From Paenibacillus gyeongsangnamensis (GTDB taxonomy: Bacteria > Bacillota > Bacilli > Paenibacillales > NBRC-103111), in NCBI RefSeq assembly GCF_027533625.1, contig NZ_JAQAGZ010000013.1:62001-126000 (forward strand): a stretch of DNA of 64,000 nt, in the 5' to 3' direction. The notes under the pieces were generated by a model. The model was not told where the DNA came from. It ran no database searches and worked only from the letters and a program-made list of their open reading frames with translations. Below are positions 16,426 to 25,085 of this stretch, in pieces; positions within the stretch are counted from its first letter, which is position 1; each line of letters starts with the position of its first letter. The position numbers were made by a program, and so were the translations under genes.

Positions 16426-17745
16426 ATGGCAAAATTCGAGTATAAATTCCCGGAGCTCGGGGAAGGCATCCACGAAGGCGAGATCGTCAAGTGGCATGTG
16501 AAGCCGGGCGACAAAGTCAACGACGAAACGATCCTGATGGACGTTCAAAACGATAAATCGACGGTCGAGGTTCCTTCCCCCGTGGAAGGCACGATCGTTG
16601 AATTGAAGGTAGCCGAAGGCACCGTCTGTACAATCGGCGATCTGATCGCCGTCATCGACGTGGTAGGTGAAGTGCCGCAGCAAGCGGGCGGCCACGCTCA
16701 CGGTGCCGAGGAAGCGGCAAGCACACCTGCGGCAGCCGCACCGGTTGAAGCAGCTGCACCTGCAGCAGCTCCGGCAGCGGTGTCCGCCGCTCCTGCGAAG
16801 GCCGGCGGCGAAGTGCTGGCTACGCCGAGCGTGCGCAAGCTCGCCCGCGAGAAAGGCATGAACATCGCTGACGTAACGGCGACCGGCAAGAACGGCCGCG
16901 TAACGCGCGAGGACGTTCTCGGCTTTGCAGCCGGAGGCGGTCAGGCGGCAGCAGCTCCGGCAGCGGCAGCAGCGGGTGTTGCTCCAGCGGCTGTAAGCGC
17001 ACCGGCAGCGGCTGCGTCCGCGGCGGCAGCCGTGAGCGGCGACCGCGTTGAAGAGCGCGTACCGCTCAAGGGCATCCGCAAGGCGATCGCCAACGCGATG
17101 GTGAAGAGCGTGTATACCGCGCCACACGTTACGATCATGGACGAAGTCGACGTCACGCAGCTCGTCGCGCTCCGCGAGAAGGCGAAGCCGCTCGCCGAGA
17201 AGAAGGGCACGAAGCTGACGTACCTACCGTTCATCGTGAAGGCTCTGGTAGCCGCAACGCGCCAGTTCCCGGTCATGAACGCGATGATCGACGAAGAGAA
17301 GAACGAGATCGTCTACAAGAAGTACTACAACATCGGGATCGCTACCGATACGGAGAACGGCCTGATCGTTCCTGTGATTCAAGACGCGGACCGCAAGAAC
17401 ATCTGGACGATCGCTGTGGCGATCAAGGATCTGGCTGCGCGCGGCCGCGAAGGCAAGCTCGGACCTGCGGAAATGAAGGGCTCGACGATTTCGATCACGA
17501 ACATCGGCTCCGCAGGAGGCATGTTCTTCACGCCGGTCATCAACTTCCCGGAAGTTGCGATTCTCGGCACGGGCCGCATTACGGAGAAGCCGGTTGTCAA
17601 GAACGGCGAAATCGTCATCGCACCGGTCATGGCGCTGTCCCTCAGCTTCGACCACCGCATCATCGACGGCGCAACGGCTCAAAACTTTATGAACTATATC
17701 AAGCAGCTGCTGGCCGATCCGGAACTGCTTGTCATGGAGGTGTAA
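16426..17745 (+). CDS. pdhC: Pyruvate dehydrogenase E2, dihydrolipoyl acetyltransferase
   Basis: PdhC forms the core of the complex and transfers the acetyl group from lipoamide to CoA. Domains in order: one lipoyl domain (residues 3-77, lysine in NDKSTVE), an Ala/Pro-rich linker, the E1/E3-binding domain (about 126-162, ATPSVRKLAREKGMN), a second Ala-rich linker, and the catalytic domain with the active-site FDHRIIDGA near the C-terminus. The lipoyl lysine is the predicted target of LipL encoded upstream. Length (439 aa) fits single-lipoyl Bacillus E2 proteins. It is tightly spaced with pdhB (21 bases) and pdhD (6 bases). Confidence 0.95.
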   Translation: MAKFEYKFPELGEGIHEGEIVKWHVKPGDKVNDETILMDVQNDKSTVEVPSPVEGTIVELKVAEGTVCTIGDLIAVIDVVGEVPQQAGGHAHGAEEAASTPAAAAPVEAAAPAAAPAAVSAAPAKAGGEVLATPSVRKLAREKGMNIADVTATGKNGRVTREDVLGFAAGGGQAAAAPAAAAAGVAPAAVSAPAAAASAAAAVSGDRVEERVPLKGIRKAIANAMVKSVYTAPHVTIMDEVDVTQLVALREKAKPLAEKKGTKLTYLPFIVKALVAATRQFPVMNAMIDEEKNEIVYKKYYNIGIATDTENGLIVPVIQDADRKNIWTIAVAIKDLAARGREGKLGPAEMKGSTISITNIGSAGGMFFTPVINFPEVAILGTGRITEKPVVKNGEIVIAPVMALSLSFDHRIIDGATAQNFMNYIKQLLADPELLVMEV

Positions 17746-17751
17746 TCCGAT

Positions 17752-19167
17752 ATGGTAGTAGGAGACGCATCGGTTGAGATTGACGTTCTGGTCATCGGAG
17801 CGGGTCCCGGCGGTTATGTGGCGGCCATTCGCGCCGCCCAGCTAGGCAAGAGCGTGCTCGTCGTAGATAAAGCCGAGCTCGGTGGCGTCTGCTTGAACCG
17901 CGGCTGCATTCCGTCCAAAGCGCTCATTTCCGCAGCGCATCAATACGAAGTGGCGCAGCATGCCAGCTCGATCGGCATCACGGCGGATAACGTGAAGGTC
18001 GATTTTGCCAAGGTTCAGGAATGGAAGGGCGGCATTGTCAAGAAGCAAAGCGGCGGCGTTGCAGCGCTGCTCAAAGGAAACAAAATTCAAGTATTTAACG
18101 GCGAGGCGCTGTTCATCAACGAACGCGAAGCGCGCGTCTTCAACGATAACGAAACGGCACGCTACAAGTTCAATTATTGCATCATCGCTACAGGCTCCCG
18201 TCCAATCGAGCTCAAGGCGTTCCCTTACGGCGGACGCATCCTGTCCTCGACCGAAGCGCTGAACCTGAGCGATGTGCCGAAGAGCATGGTCGTCATCGGC
18301 GGCGGCTACATCGGTATCGAGCTTGGCCAAACGTTTGCGAAATTCGGCACGAAGGTGACTGTGCTCGAGGGCTCCGACTTCATCCTGCCGGGCTTCGAGA
18401 AAGAGCTGTCCCAGCTCGTGGCGCGCAACCTCAAGAAGCTCGAGGTGGAAGTCGTTACCGAAGCGATGGCTCAAGGCTGCGAGCAATCGGGTAACGATGT
18501 GACCGTGACCTATACGGTGAAGGGCGAAGAGAAGAAAGTAACGGCCGATTACGTGCTCGTTACGGTCGGACGCCGTCCGAACACCGACGGAGATCTGTCG
18601 CTTGAACTCGCCGGCATCGAAGTGGGCGAACGCGGCTTGATCAAGGTCAACGAAAAGTGCCAAACGAACGTGCCGCACATCTATGCGATCGGCGATATCG
18701 TTCCGGGTCCGGCGCTTGCTCACAAAGCTTCCTACGAAGCGAAAGTGGCGGCCGAATCCATCGCAGGATTGCCTAGCGTAGTCGATTATAAAGTCATTCC
18801 GGCCGTTGTCTTCTCCGATCCGGAAATCGCGGGCGTAGGCTACAGCGAGACCGAAGCCAAAGCAAAAGGCATCAATGTTGCGACCGGAAAATTCCCGTAC
18901 GCGGCGAACGGCCGCGCGCAGTCGATGAATGCGACCGAGGGCTTCGTGAAGCTCGTCGCGGACAAAGACAGCGGCCTGCTGATCGGTGCGCAGGTGGTCG
19001 GCGCGGAAGCGTCCAACCTGATCGCCGAGCTGACGCTGGCCATTGAGATGGGCGCAACGCTCGAAGACATCGCGCTCACGATTCATGCGCACCCGACGCT
19101 GGGCGAAATTACGATGGACGCCGCCGAAGGCGCGCTTGGCCATCCGATTCACCAGCTCGGCAAATAA
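17752..19167 (+). CDS. pdhD: Dihydrolipoamide dehydrogenase (E3)
   Basis: E3 reoxidises dihydrolipoamide using FAD and NAD+. The FAD-binding GAGPGGYVAAIRAAQLG is followed by the redox disulfide GGVCLNRGCIPSKAL, the NAD-binding GGGYIGIELGQ and the C-terminal base in HAHPTLGE. Length of 471 aa is normal. A GGAGGTG ribosome binding site overlaps the end of pdhC. It is the last gene of the operon and is followed by a strong terminator at 19197. Confidence 0.95.
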   Translation: MVVGDASVEIDVLVIGAGPGGYVAAIRAAQLGKSVLVVDKAELGGVCLNRGCIPSKALISAAHQYEVAQHASSIGITADNVKVDFAKVQEWKGGIVKKQSGGVAALLKGNKIQVFNGEALFINEREARVFNDNETARYKFNYCIIATGSRPIELKAFPYGGRILSSTEALNLSDVPKSMVVIGGGYIGIELGQTFAKFGTKVTVLEGSDFILPGFEKELSQLVARNLKKLEVEVVTEAMAQGCEQSGNDVTVTYTVKGEEKKVTADYVLVTVGRRPNTDGDLSLELAGIEVGERGLIKVNEKCQTNVPHIYAIGDIVPGPALAHKASYEAKVAAESIAGLPSVVDYKVIPAVVFSDPEIAGVGYSETEAKAKGINVATGKFPYAANGRAQSMNATEGFVKLVADKDSGLLIGAQVVGAEASNLIAELTLAIEMGATLEDIALTIHAHPTLGEITMDAAEGALGHPIHQLGK

Positions 19168-19196
19168 GCAGTATTTTTTTCATAAGACCAAACCGG

Positions 19197-19225
19197 AGCG
19201 CCTCCTCGGAGGCGCTTCTTTTTTT
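19197..19225 (+). terminator. Rho-independent terminator of pdhABCD
   Basis: AGCGCCTCC / GGAGGCGCT inverted repeat followed by TTCTTTTTTT. Confidence 0.9.
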
Positions 19226-19372
19226 GGCGTGCCATAAAGTATTGCCTAGGAAATAACCGATGCCGGCCCGTTAGCAATAAGGTGTACACCGCAACATTTT
19301 ATTATTTTTGAACAAATTGTGAGAGAAACGGAGCGAAAAGTGGTTTTTGACAAGAATAGAGATACATACGGA

Positions 19373-19495
19373 GGTGGGGTATCTATTGGAGGAGCGACCG
19401 GAAGTAGATACCCCACCCCCTCGTAACATCTATTTCCTCAATTCATACTTTCTGGGCAAGCTCAGACCTGGCGGCGATCCGCCAGGTCTTTTATT
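19373..19495 (+). ncRNA. Candidate small RNA or leader unit downstream of pdhD
   Basis: A perfect 13-bp inverted repeat (GGTGGGGTATCTA at 19373-19385, its complement at 19405-19417) with a 19-nt loop is followed 47 bases later by a strong terminator (AGACCTGGCGG-CGAT-CCGCCAGGTCT, then TTTATTT). The terminator stops transcription about 140 bases before the next gene, so this looks like a separate unit. A TTG codon in the loop, with GGAGGT 10 bases upstream, opens a 45-codon frame to 19523, but that frame runs through the terminator and matches no family I know. A TTGACA at 19347 lacks a well-spaced -10. In Bacillus subtilis the dual-function RNA SR1 lies beside pdhD; the peptide here does not resemble SR1P. 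Confidence 0.45.
19464..19495 (+). terminator. Rho-independent terminator
   Basis: 11-bp perfect GC-rich stem with a CGAT loop followed by TTTATTT. It ends the candidate RNA unit upstream of the binding-protein pseudogene. Confidence 0.85.
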
Positions 19496-19632
19496 TGGAC
19501 AAAAAAAGCAAAGAAAGCATTGATTCCGACGCAATAGTGTAAAGAACTTTCGCATCGTTCGAGTTAAAATGTAAGCGAAACCATATGAGATGTGACAACG
19601 TCAACGGTCTAAGAAAAAAAGGGGGTACTCCT

Positions 19633-20950
19633 ATGGTTCACCTGAAAAAATACGGGGCGCTTCTGCTCTTGGGCTGCATTGCAGCATCCCTTGCCGGCTG
19701 CGGAGGAGGAGGCACGAAGCCGGCGGACGGCACTCAATCGCCGGGTAAAGATGCTGCGAGCGGACCGGCCGATCTGACCATCACCTCGAGCGGGGCAACG
19801 GATGAGGCTGTTTTTGAAAAAAATTACAGACATTAATAAGAAGTTTCCGAATTACAAAATTACCTACATTCGAAAAGGTACGGGCACAACGATTAATGAT
19901 CTTCTGGCTGCAGGCACGAAGGTCGATCTGGTCTATGAATCGATCGGCAGCATGATCGACGGCGTCATTCGGCCGGGTCTCGGCTCGGACATCTCCGATC
20001 TGATCAAGAAGCATAATGTGGATCTGGCCCGGTTCGATCCCGCCCTGCTTGACGGAATGCGTACGGTTGCCGGGGGCAAGTTGTTCGGCCTTCCCGTCAA
20101 TAACCTCATCATGAATTTGTATTACAACAAAGACATCTTTGATAAGTTCGGCATTCCGTATCCGAAGGACGGCATGACGTGGGACGAAGCGCTGGAGCTC
20201 GCCAAGAAGCTGAACCGCACCGACGGAGGCACACAGTATCTGGGGCTGGCCGTCTCATCCCAGCACATCTTGAGGATGAACCAGTACTCGATCCCTTTCG
20301 TCGACGAGAAATCGCAGCAGTCCACTTACGGGAATGAAAAATGGAACAGCATACTAAGCACCATCTTCAAGGGCGAAGCGGATGATTCGGGCTATCAGAA
20401 TTACATGAAGACGATTAAAGACAAAATTCCGTATAAGGACGAATTTTTAAAAACGAAAAACCTGGCGATGTTCGGTTACTTTACCGACCTGCCTACCGGT
20501 TATCCGGAGATGGATCAAATGAACTGGGATGTCGTGTCCCTTCCGACGTTCAAGGACATGCCGAAGACAGGATCTCAGCCGTATCCGACCTATTGGAATG
20601 TCGTTTCGACCAGTACGCAGAAGGATGCGGCCATGGAAGTCATCAAATATTTAACCTCCGATGAATTCCAAATGATCCTCTCCAAGCGCGGGGAGCTCAC
20701 GACGCTGCTCCAGCCGGACATCCGGAAGGCCTATGGTGCGGATTACAGCCGTAAAGGGCTGAACTGGAGCGCCGCTTTCTACAACCAGCCTGCAAAAATT
20801 CCTTACAAAACGGTGTATGACAGTGTTACGGAGAAACCGCTACTGGATCTTACGTCTTCCGTTGCCGCACAAAAAATCGATATCAATACCGCGCTGCGCC
20901 AAGCGCAGGATGCGGCGAACAAGGCGATTGCCGGCGAGAAAAGCAAGTGA
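19633..20950 (+). pseudogene. Sugar ABC transporter substrate-binding lipoprotein, frameshifted
   Basis: An extracellular family 1-type solute-binding lipoprotein split by a frameshift. The first part has a lipoprotein signal (LLLLGCIAASLAGC lipobox) and stops at 19836. The remainder, including NLYYNKDIFDKFGIPYPKDG, continues in the next frame to 20950. The switch falls at a run of seven A (19817-19823); removing one A restores one continuous protein of about 438 aa. This could be a real inactivation, slippage at the homopolymer, or a sequencing error. GGGGGT lies upstream of ATG 19633. It is closely related to the intact binding protein at 41328. No permease or ATPase gene is adjacent. A terminator follows. 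Confidence 0.8.
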
Positions 20951-20971
20951 TCCAAGCGAATAGATCAACGC

Positions 20972-21011
20972 ATCAGCCGTTCCCGCTCAGGGGCGGCTGA
21001 TTTCGTTTCTT
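20972..21011 (+). terminator. Terminator between binding-protein pseudogene and AraC gene
   Basis: ATCAGCCG / CGGCTGAT stem followed by TTCGTTTCTT. It lies between two convergent genes and may serve both. Confidence 0.65.
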
Positions 21012-21897
21012 AGCCTTGTGCCGCGGGTTCCGCCATCCGGTTTCGCTTCCGGTACCTGAGAGGAGAATCGCCGGTCATTTTTTTGAACGTTTTGTTAAAA
21101 TGAGCGATATGTCCAAAGCCGACGTTCCCGGCAATCGTCTGAATTTTCTCATCCGTTTCTTTCAAAAAGCGCTGCGCCTCCCGTATCCGGATAACCTGAA
21201 GATACTCGCGAAAATGAAATCCGGTCAACCGGGTGAAAATGCGGCTTAAATAAGACGGACTGATGAAAAATGCCTTGGCGACCTGCTCCAGTGTCAGATC
21301 CTGTTCGAAATGACGGTTCATGTACGACGCGATTTCGGAAATTTTCTCATGCATGGGATGAGCGTACCCGGCCGGTTCTTGAGCGTTCTGCCGGATGCTG
21401 CGGAACGCACGGATCAGCACCTGCTGAAGCAGCGTCTGCACATAGGACAAGTAGCCGGCCTGTTTCTCCCCGCATTCCAGGATCATGTCCCGAAGCAGCT
21501 TCTCCACGACAGGCTGCTCCTTCAATGAAAATTTGATTCGATGAAAGCCACCAGGCTCGAAGGGAAGCACGGGAAGCTGCAGCTTGATCCCGCCCTCCGT
21601 AAGAAACTCCTCCGAGAAATAAATCAGAATGCGTTCATATTGAAGCACATCGGAGCTTGCGGTGGAATGAAGCTCGTTCGGATGAATGACGATCATATCG
21701 CCGCGCTGCGCGGTATAGATTCGGTCGTCAATAAAATAAACGCGTTCTCCCTGCAGCAGATAAAATATCTCATAATAGGGATGAGCATGGGGACGCGGCA
21801 TGCGGATGTTCCCTATGCGATGCAGATATTGAATTGAAAATACTTCGCCGCGAGATTCAAAATCTATATGATATTTGGGACCCGTAATATCCTGCAT
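21010..21897 (-). CDS. AraC-family regulator with N-terminal cupin domain
   Basis: A cytoplasmic transcription factor. The first half is an AraC-type cupin (HAHPYYEIFYLLQGERVYFI), which usually binds a sugar or related ligand. The last 100 residues hold two helix-turn-helix motifs, with the signature ending IAHFNKTFKKMTGDSPLRYRKR. ATG 21897 is preferred because AAGGGAG lies 8 bases upstream; an in-frame TTG at 21915 lies upstream of that site. The convergent neighbour is the broken sugar-binding lipoprotein, so it may once have regulated its uptake, but I see no defined operator. Confidence 0.85.
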   Translation of the reverse strand: MQDITGPKYHIDFESRGEVFSIQYLHRIGNIRMPRPHAHPYYEIFYLLQGERVYFIDDRIYTAQRGDMIVIHPNELHSTASSDVLQYERILIYFSEEFLTEGGIKLQLPVLPFEPGGFHRIKFSLKEQPVVEKLLRDMILECGEKQAGYLSYVQTLLQQVLIRAFRSIRQNAQEPAGYAHPMHEKISEIASYMNRHFEQDLTLEQVAKAFFISPSYLSRIFTRLTGFHFREYLQVIRIREAQRFLKETDEKIQTIAGNVGFGHIAHFNKTFKKMTGDSPLRYRKRNRMAEPAAQG

Positions 21898-22131
21898 GTT
21901 GGCGCTCCCTTGCAAGTGATGAAATAAACGAATGGGAACTTCAATAGGAAAGAGCTGGCATTTTTGTAATTATAACATTACACATGGTCGTGTGAAAGCG
22001 CTATTATTGCGTTCCGGTGAGGCTGGCAAATGATACTTTACAGGAGCTTATGTTTGAATTAATATATGATTATCTCGTTAAATGAAATATAGTTTCGTTT
22101 AATGAAACCGAATGAAAGCGGAGGGAATCGT

Positions 22132-22905
22132 ATGGATTTAAAGGAACAGGTCAAGCTCCAATTCGGCAAGAATGCACATAATTACGTCGGCAGCACGCAT
22201 CATGCCGAAGGGGAGGATCTCCTGCTGCTGTCGGAGTGGGCCAAGACAGAGCAGGCCACGCGAGCGCTCGATATCGCAACGGGCAGCGGACATGCGGCAT
22301 TGACGCTCGCTCCGTGGGTGGCAGAGCTCACGGCTTTCGACCTTACGCCGCAAATGCTGGAGACGGCCCGGAAGTTTCTTCAGGACAAAGGCTATCCCGG
22401 TGTTCGCTTTGTGCCTGGGGATGCGGAGCGGATGCCGTTCGGAGAGGCGTCGTTCGAGCTGGTTGCCTGCAGGATTGCGGCGCATCATTTTCCCGACCCG
22501 GCATCGTTCGTGAAGGAAGCGGCGCGGGTGCTGGCTCCGGACGGCTGTTTCCTGCTCCTCGATAACATCGCACCTGAGGCGGATGAGATGGACCGACTGT
22601 ATAACGAAGTGGAGAAGCTGCGGGATCCGAGCCATGCCCGGGCATGGAAGAAGACGGAGTGGATCCGGATGACGGAGAATGCAGGACTGCGGCTGGAGCA
22701 GCTTATCCAATCGAGGAAGACCTTCCTGTTTAAGCCCTGGTGCGCGAGAATGAGCCTGCCGGATACGGAGCGGCGATCGCTCGAAGCCCTGATTCTCGGA
22801 CAGTCCGAAGAGATGAAGCGGCGGCTCGGCGTGACGGTAGAGGCGGGACGATTAATCGGCTTTCAAGGGGATTACATGATGCTGAAGGCGAGAAAAGTCG
22901 GCTAA
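22132..22905 (+). CDS. Class I SAM-dependent methyltransferase (UbiE/MenG-like)
   Basis: A soluble methyltransferase of the Methyltransf_11 type. The SAM-binding motif I is LDIATGSGHAALTLAP (near residue 44); motif II is AFDLTPQMLE, and the post-motif GDAERMPFGEASFELV follows. GGAGGG 6 bases before ATG 22132 sets the start; an ATG at 22102 has no such site. The N-terminus QFGKNAHNYVGS is common in YcgJ-like proteins. The substrate is unknown. A long non-coding region follows. Confidence 0.85.
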   Translation: MDLKEQVKLQFGKNAHNYVGSTHHAEGEDLLLLSEWAKTEQATRALDIATGSGHAALTLAPWVAELTAFDLTPQMLETARKFLQDKGYPGVRFVPGDAERMPFGEASFELVACRIAAHHFPDPASFVKEAARVLAPDGCFLLLDNIAPEADEMDRLYNEVEKLRDPSHARAWKKTEWIRMTENAGLRLEQLIQSRKTFLFKPWCARMSLPDTERRSLEALILGQSEEMKRRLGVTVEAGRLIGFQGDYMMLKARKVG

Positions 22906-23045
22906 AGAGTCAATCCGCAAACATCGTCCAAAAAGAACGAATAAGCTAGAAAAAGAGAGAATGATGTGGAAAATGTAGGCAAAAACACAATTAATTAAAT
23001 ATTCTGAATATTTACAAAAATCATATATTAATTTATTATGAAGAC

Positions 23046-23407
23046 AAGCTAAACGATGCTTAACTGAAACGGACCATCACCGCAAGACCGAATTCCACCC
23101 TGACGTTATCACCTTCCCTCACGGGAAGATGATATATAATCCATTTCAGGAAGGGGATAGTCCAATGAAGTAGGTTAGCGAAGCATGCCTGAATTTATGA
23201 GAAAGGAGCTGCTCCTTTTATGAGGCATGCGGGGACCCGGCATATTGAATGATTGAAGCGGCCAGGATAGCCGCGGCACGCAACGTGCAAAGAAAAATTT
23301 ACGCGCAACGCAAGTTGTTTGAATGGAGTGTCATTATACAATTGAATAACGAAGCAATGGAACGATAGGGATTCTGGTTATGATCGGATAAGCAGAATCC
23401 CTATTTT
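23046..23407 (+). ncRNA. Candidate structured non-coding RNA, about 360 nt, unrecognised
   Basis: A good promoter (TTTACA at 23011, 17-base spacer, TATTAT at 23034) precedes the segment and a hairpin terminator ends it (AGGGATTCTG / CAGAATCCCT at 23367-23402, then ATTTT). Between them are several hairpins: CTTCCC-TCAC-GGGAAG (23113-23128), GCATGCCT / AGGCATGC (23183-23230) enclosing AAAGGAG-CTG-CTCCTTT, GCGGC / GCCGC (23258-23274) and GCACG-CAA-CGTGC (23276-23288). No convincing gene is present. An AAAGGAG buried in a stem precedes a 10-codon frame (23220-23252). I could not match it to SRP RNA, tmRNA, RNase P RNA or 6S RNA. A second TATAAT at 23135 could be an alternative start. Confidence 0.5.
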
Positions 23408-23593
23408 CGTGCGTAAAAAAGATGACTCCCGGCCTCATGAATCGAGGTGTACGGCGGGGATGAGCTGATGTTCGCCTGCATCGCGCTGCCGCAGCAGCAT
23501 GGCGGTTTCCGGAGTCTGCTCTCCGGTTTAGAGCCGAATAACCTAAACCTCGAAAGTCCGTTCGAGAGATGCGGTCTCGGAAGGGGTTTTTCA

Positions 23594-23696
23594 GTTGATA
23601 AGAATTTATAAGTTTTCACAACTTATAGCTTCGCATCAACCTTGATAAACGCGCTGGTCCTTGTAAGACAAGGACGGCGTAGCCGTTTATCCTGGT
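23594..23696 (+). repeat. Dispersed two-hairpin element, copy 2
   Basis: Nearly identical to copy 4. It begins right after a GGGGTTTTT run and ends about 50 bases before the polysaccharide deacetylase start. The 190 bases between it and the candidate RNA hold no gene I can support. Confidence 0.88.
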
Positions 23697-23748
23697 GCGG
23701 CGGATGTATGGTATACTTTTCCAAAAGGGAAATGGAGGAGGAACGAGG

Positions 23749-24549
23749 GTGAGAATACGGTACGACCGGTTTCCGGGGGGATTAAGCAAAGCGGTTACAT
23801 TAAGCTTCGATGACGGCAGGGTGCACGACCGGCGGCTGGTCGGTTTGTTCAACGAGTATGGGCTGCGCGGAACGTTTCATTTGAATTCTGGCAACCTCGG
23901 GAAGAAGGATTATCTGGAGGCGGGCGAGATCGCATCGCTATTCGAGGGACATGAAATTTCCGCTCATACGGTGGCGCATCCGTTCCTGGAGCAGTCGCCG
24001 CCGGACCGGGTGGTCATGGAAATTATGGAGGACCGGGAAGCGCTGGAGTCGCTGGCCGGGTATCCCGTCCGGGGCATGAGCTATCCTTACGGGACATGGA
24101 ACGAAGCGGTGGCCGGCATGCTCCCGTCGCTTGGCATCGAATATGCGCGAACGGTCAAGAGCACAGGCAAATTCGACATGCCGGGAAATTTCCTGCTGTG
24201 GGACCCGACCTGCCATCATAAGATGATGGTGGAGCACGGCGAACGGTTCCTCGCACTGGAACAGCGGCATACGCGCATGGCTTTGCTGTATGTTTGGGGC
24301 CACAGCTACGAGTTCGAGAACGATGGGAATTGGGAGCTGGTGGAGCAGTTCGGCCGGATCGTCGGCGGCCGGGACGACATCTGGTATGCGACGAATGCGG
24401 AGATTACAGCATACCGCCGGGTGCTGGACCGGCTCCGGTTCTCGGTGTCGGGCCGGCTCGTGCACAACCCATCCGCAATGGCTGTATGGGTCAGCGCGGA
24501 AGGAGTGCCGGTGGAAATTCCCGGAGGGTCCGTTGTTCGTATAGGGTGA
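23749..24549 (+). CDS. Polysaccharide deacetylase family protein (NodB/CE4 fold)
   Basis: A carbohydrate esterase 4-type protein that would remove N- or O-acetyl groups from a polysaccharide. Motif 1 TLSFDDG holds the catalytic aspartate and motif 2 HTVAHP the metal-binding histidines; SYPYGTWNE corresponds to motif 3. It ends in an all-beta tail. No signal peptide is visible, so it may be cytoplasmic. The likely start is GTG 23749, preceded by GGAGGAACGAGG; an upstream ATG at 23695 lies at the edge of the dispersed element. A TATACT sits at 23711 but I see no good -35. Confidence 0.8.
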   Translation: MRIRYDRFPGGLSKAVTLSFDDGRVHDRRLVGLFNEYGLRGTFHLNSGNLGKKDYLEAGEIASLFEGHEISAHTVAHPFLEQSPPDRVVMEIMEDREALESLAGYPVRGMSYPYGTWNEAVAGMLPSLGIEYARTVKSTGKFDMPGNFLLWDPTCHHKMMVEHGERFLALEQRHTRMALLYVWGHSYEFENDGNWELVEQFGRIVGGRDDIWYATNAEITAYRRVLDRLRFSVSGRLVHNPSAMAVWVSAEGVPVEIPGGSVVRIG

Positions 24550-24557
24550 GGAAAGCG

Positions 24558-24591
24558 GCGTCTGTCTCGGAAGAGGCAGGCGTTTTCTTTT
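24558..24591 (+). terminator. Terminator after deacetylase gene
   Basis: An 11-bp stem with G-U pairs (GCGTCTGTCTC / GAGGCAGGCGT), GGAA tetraloop, then TTTTCTTTT. Confidence 0.7.
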
Positions 24592-24789
24592 GGCGCAAGG
24601 CATGGAGCCGAAATAGGACTGCGGATGAAAGATGCGGGAAATACTAGCTCTACAACCAACGAAAATGCGTTTATTCATGTCGATCGGTCGGAGGTGCTTG
24701 CATCCGCTGTCGGTGGACCTGTTGTATGTTTTAGCCGTACGAACGGCCCCTCTTCCGGATGGAGGAGGGGCCTCTGTCGTTATACCCTT

Positions 24790-24924
24790 TTAATGCTTGT
24801 TGTTCGGAAGACTGCGTCCGGGACGCTTGCGGCCCTGCGTACGGCGGTTTTTCTCGTCCTTCTCCTGCGTATCGTGCAGCTTGCCCACGTAGGCTTCCGT
24901 GTCGCCGGTAAGATTGCGGTCCAT
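24790..24924 (-). CDS. DUF4023 small protein, 44 aa
   Basis: A short gene with a perfect AAAGGAGG ribosome binding site 7 bases before the ATG. The product starts MDRNLTGDTEAYVGKLHDTQ and continues through a lysine/arginine-rich middle (EKDEKNRRTQGRKRPG) to SLPNNKH. This pattern (KLHDTQEK...PG..LPN..H) is that of the DUF4023 family of small soluble proteins found in bacilli. Function is unknown. The longer reading frame on the same strand in another phase has neither a ribosome binding site nor family resemblance. A GC-rich dyad at 24745-24774 lies downstream but has no T-run. Confidence 0.82.
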   Translation of the reverse strand: MDRNLTGDTEAYVGKLHDTQEKDEKNRRTQGRKRPGRSLPNNKH

Positions 24925-25085
24925 GAGGCTTCCTCCTTTCTCCCTCGGCTTCGCAAATCGAATCGTAGTATACCCGGCGTCTCCGGTTATTATTTATGTT
25001 CATAAACCCGCCATGCGTGCGAACAACGGACAAGCGTACACGGGCTCACCTGACGGCCGATCCAGGCAAATTGGCGAAAAGAGGA

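Noticed and set aside
19386..19523. 45-codon TTG-initiated gene as an SR1P homologue
   Set aside because: It lacks the Cys-rich SR1P pattern and reads through a strong terminator; kept only as a note within the candidate RNA.
23046..23407. SRP RNA, tmRNA, RNase P RNA or a c-di-GMP riboswitch
   Set aside because: The conserved sequences of these RNAs that I know are not present; the region is reported as unclassified.
23401..23619. 72-codon minus-strand frame after the candidate RNA
   Set aside because: It starts inside the dispersed element, has no ribosome site and a low-complexity Ser/Pro/Arg composition.
24731..25033. 100-codon minus-strand frame
   Set aside because: It overlaps the DUF4023 gene in another phase; only the 44-aa frame has a ribosome binding site and a family match.
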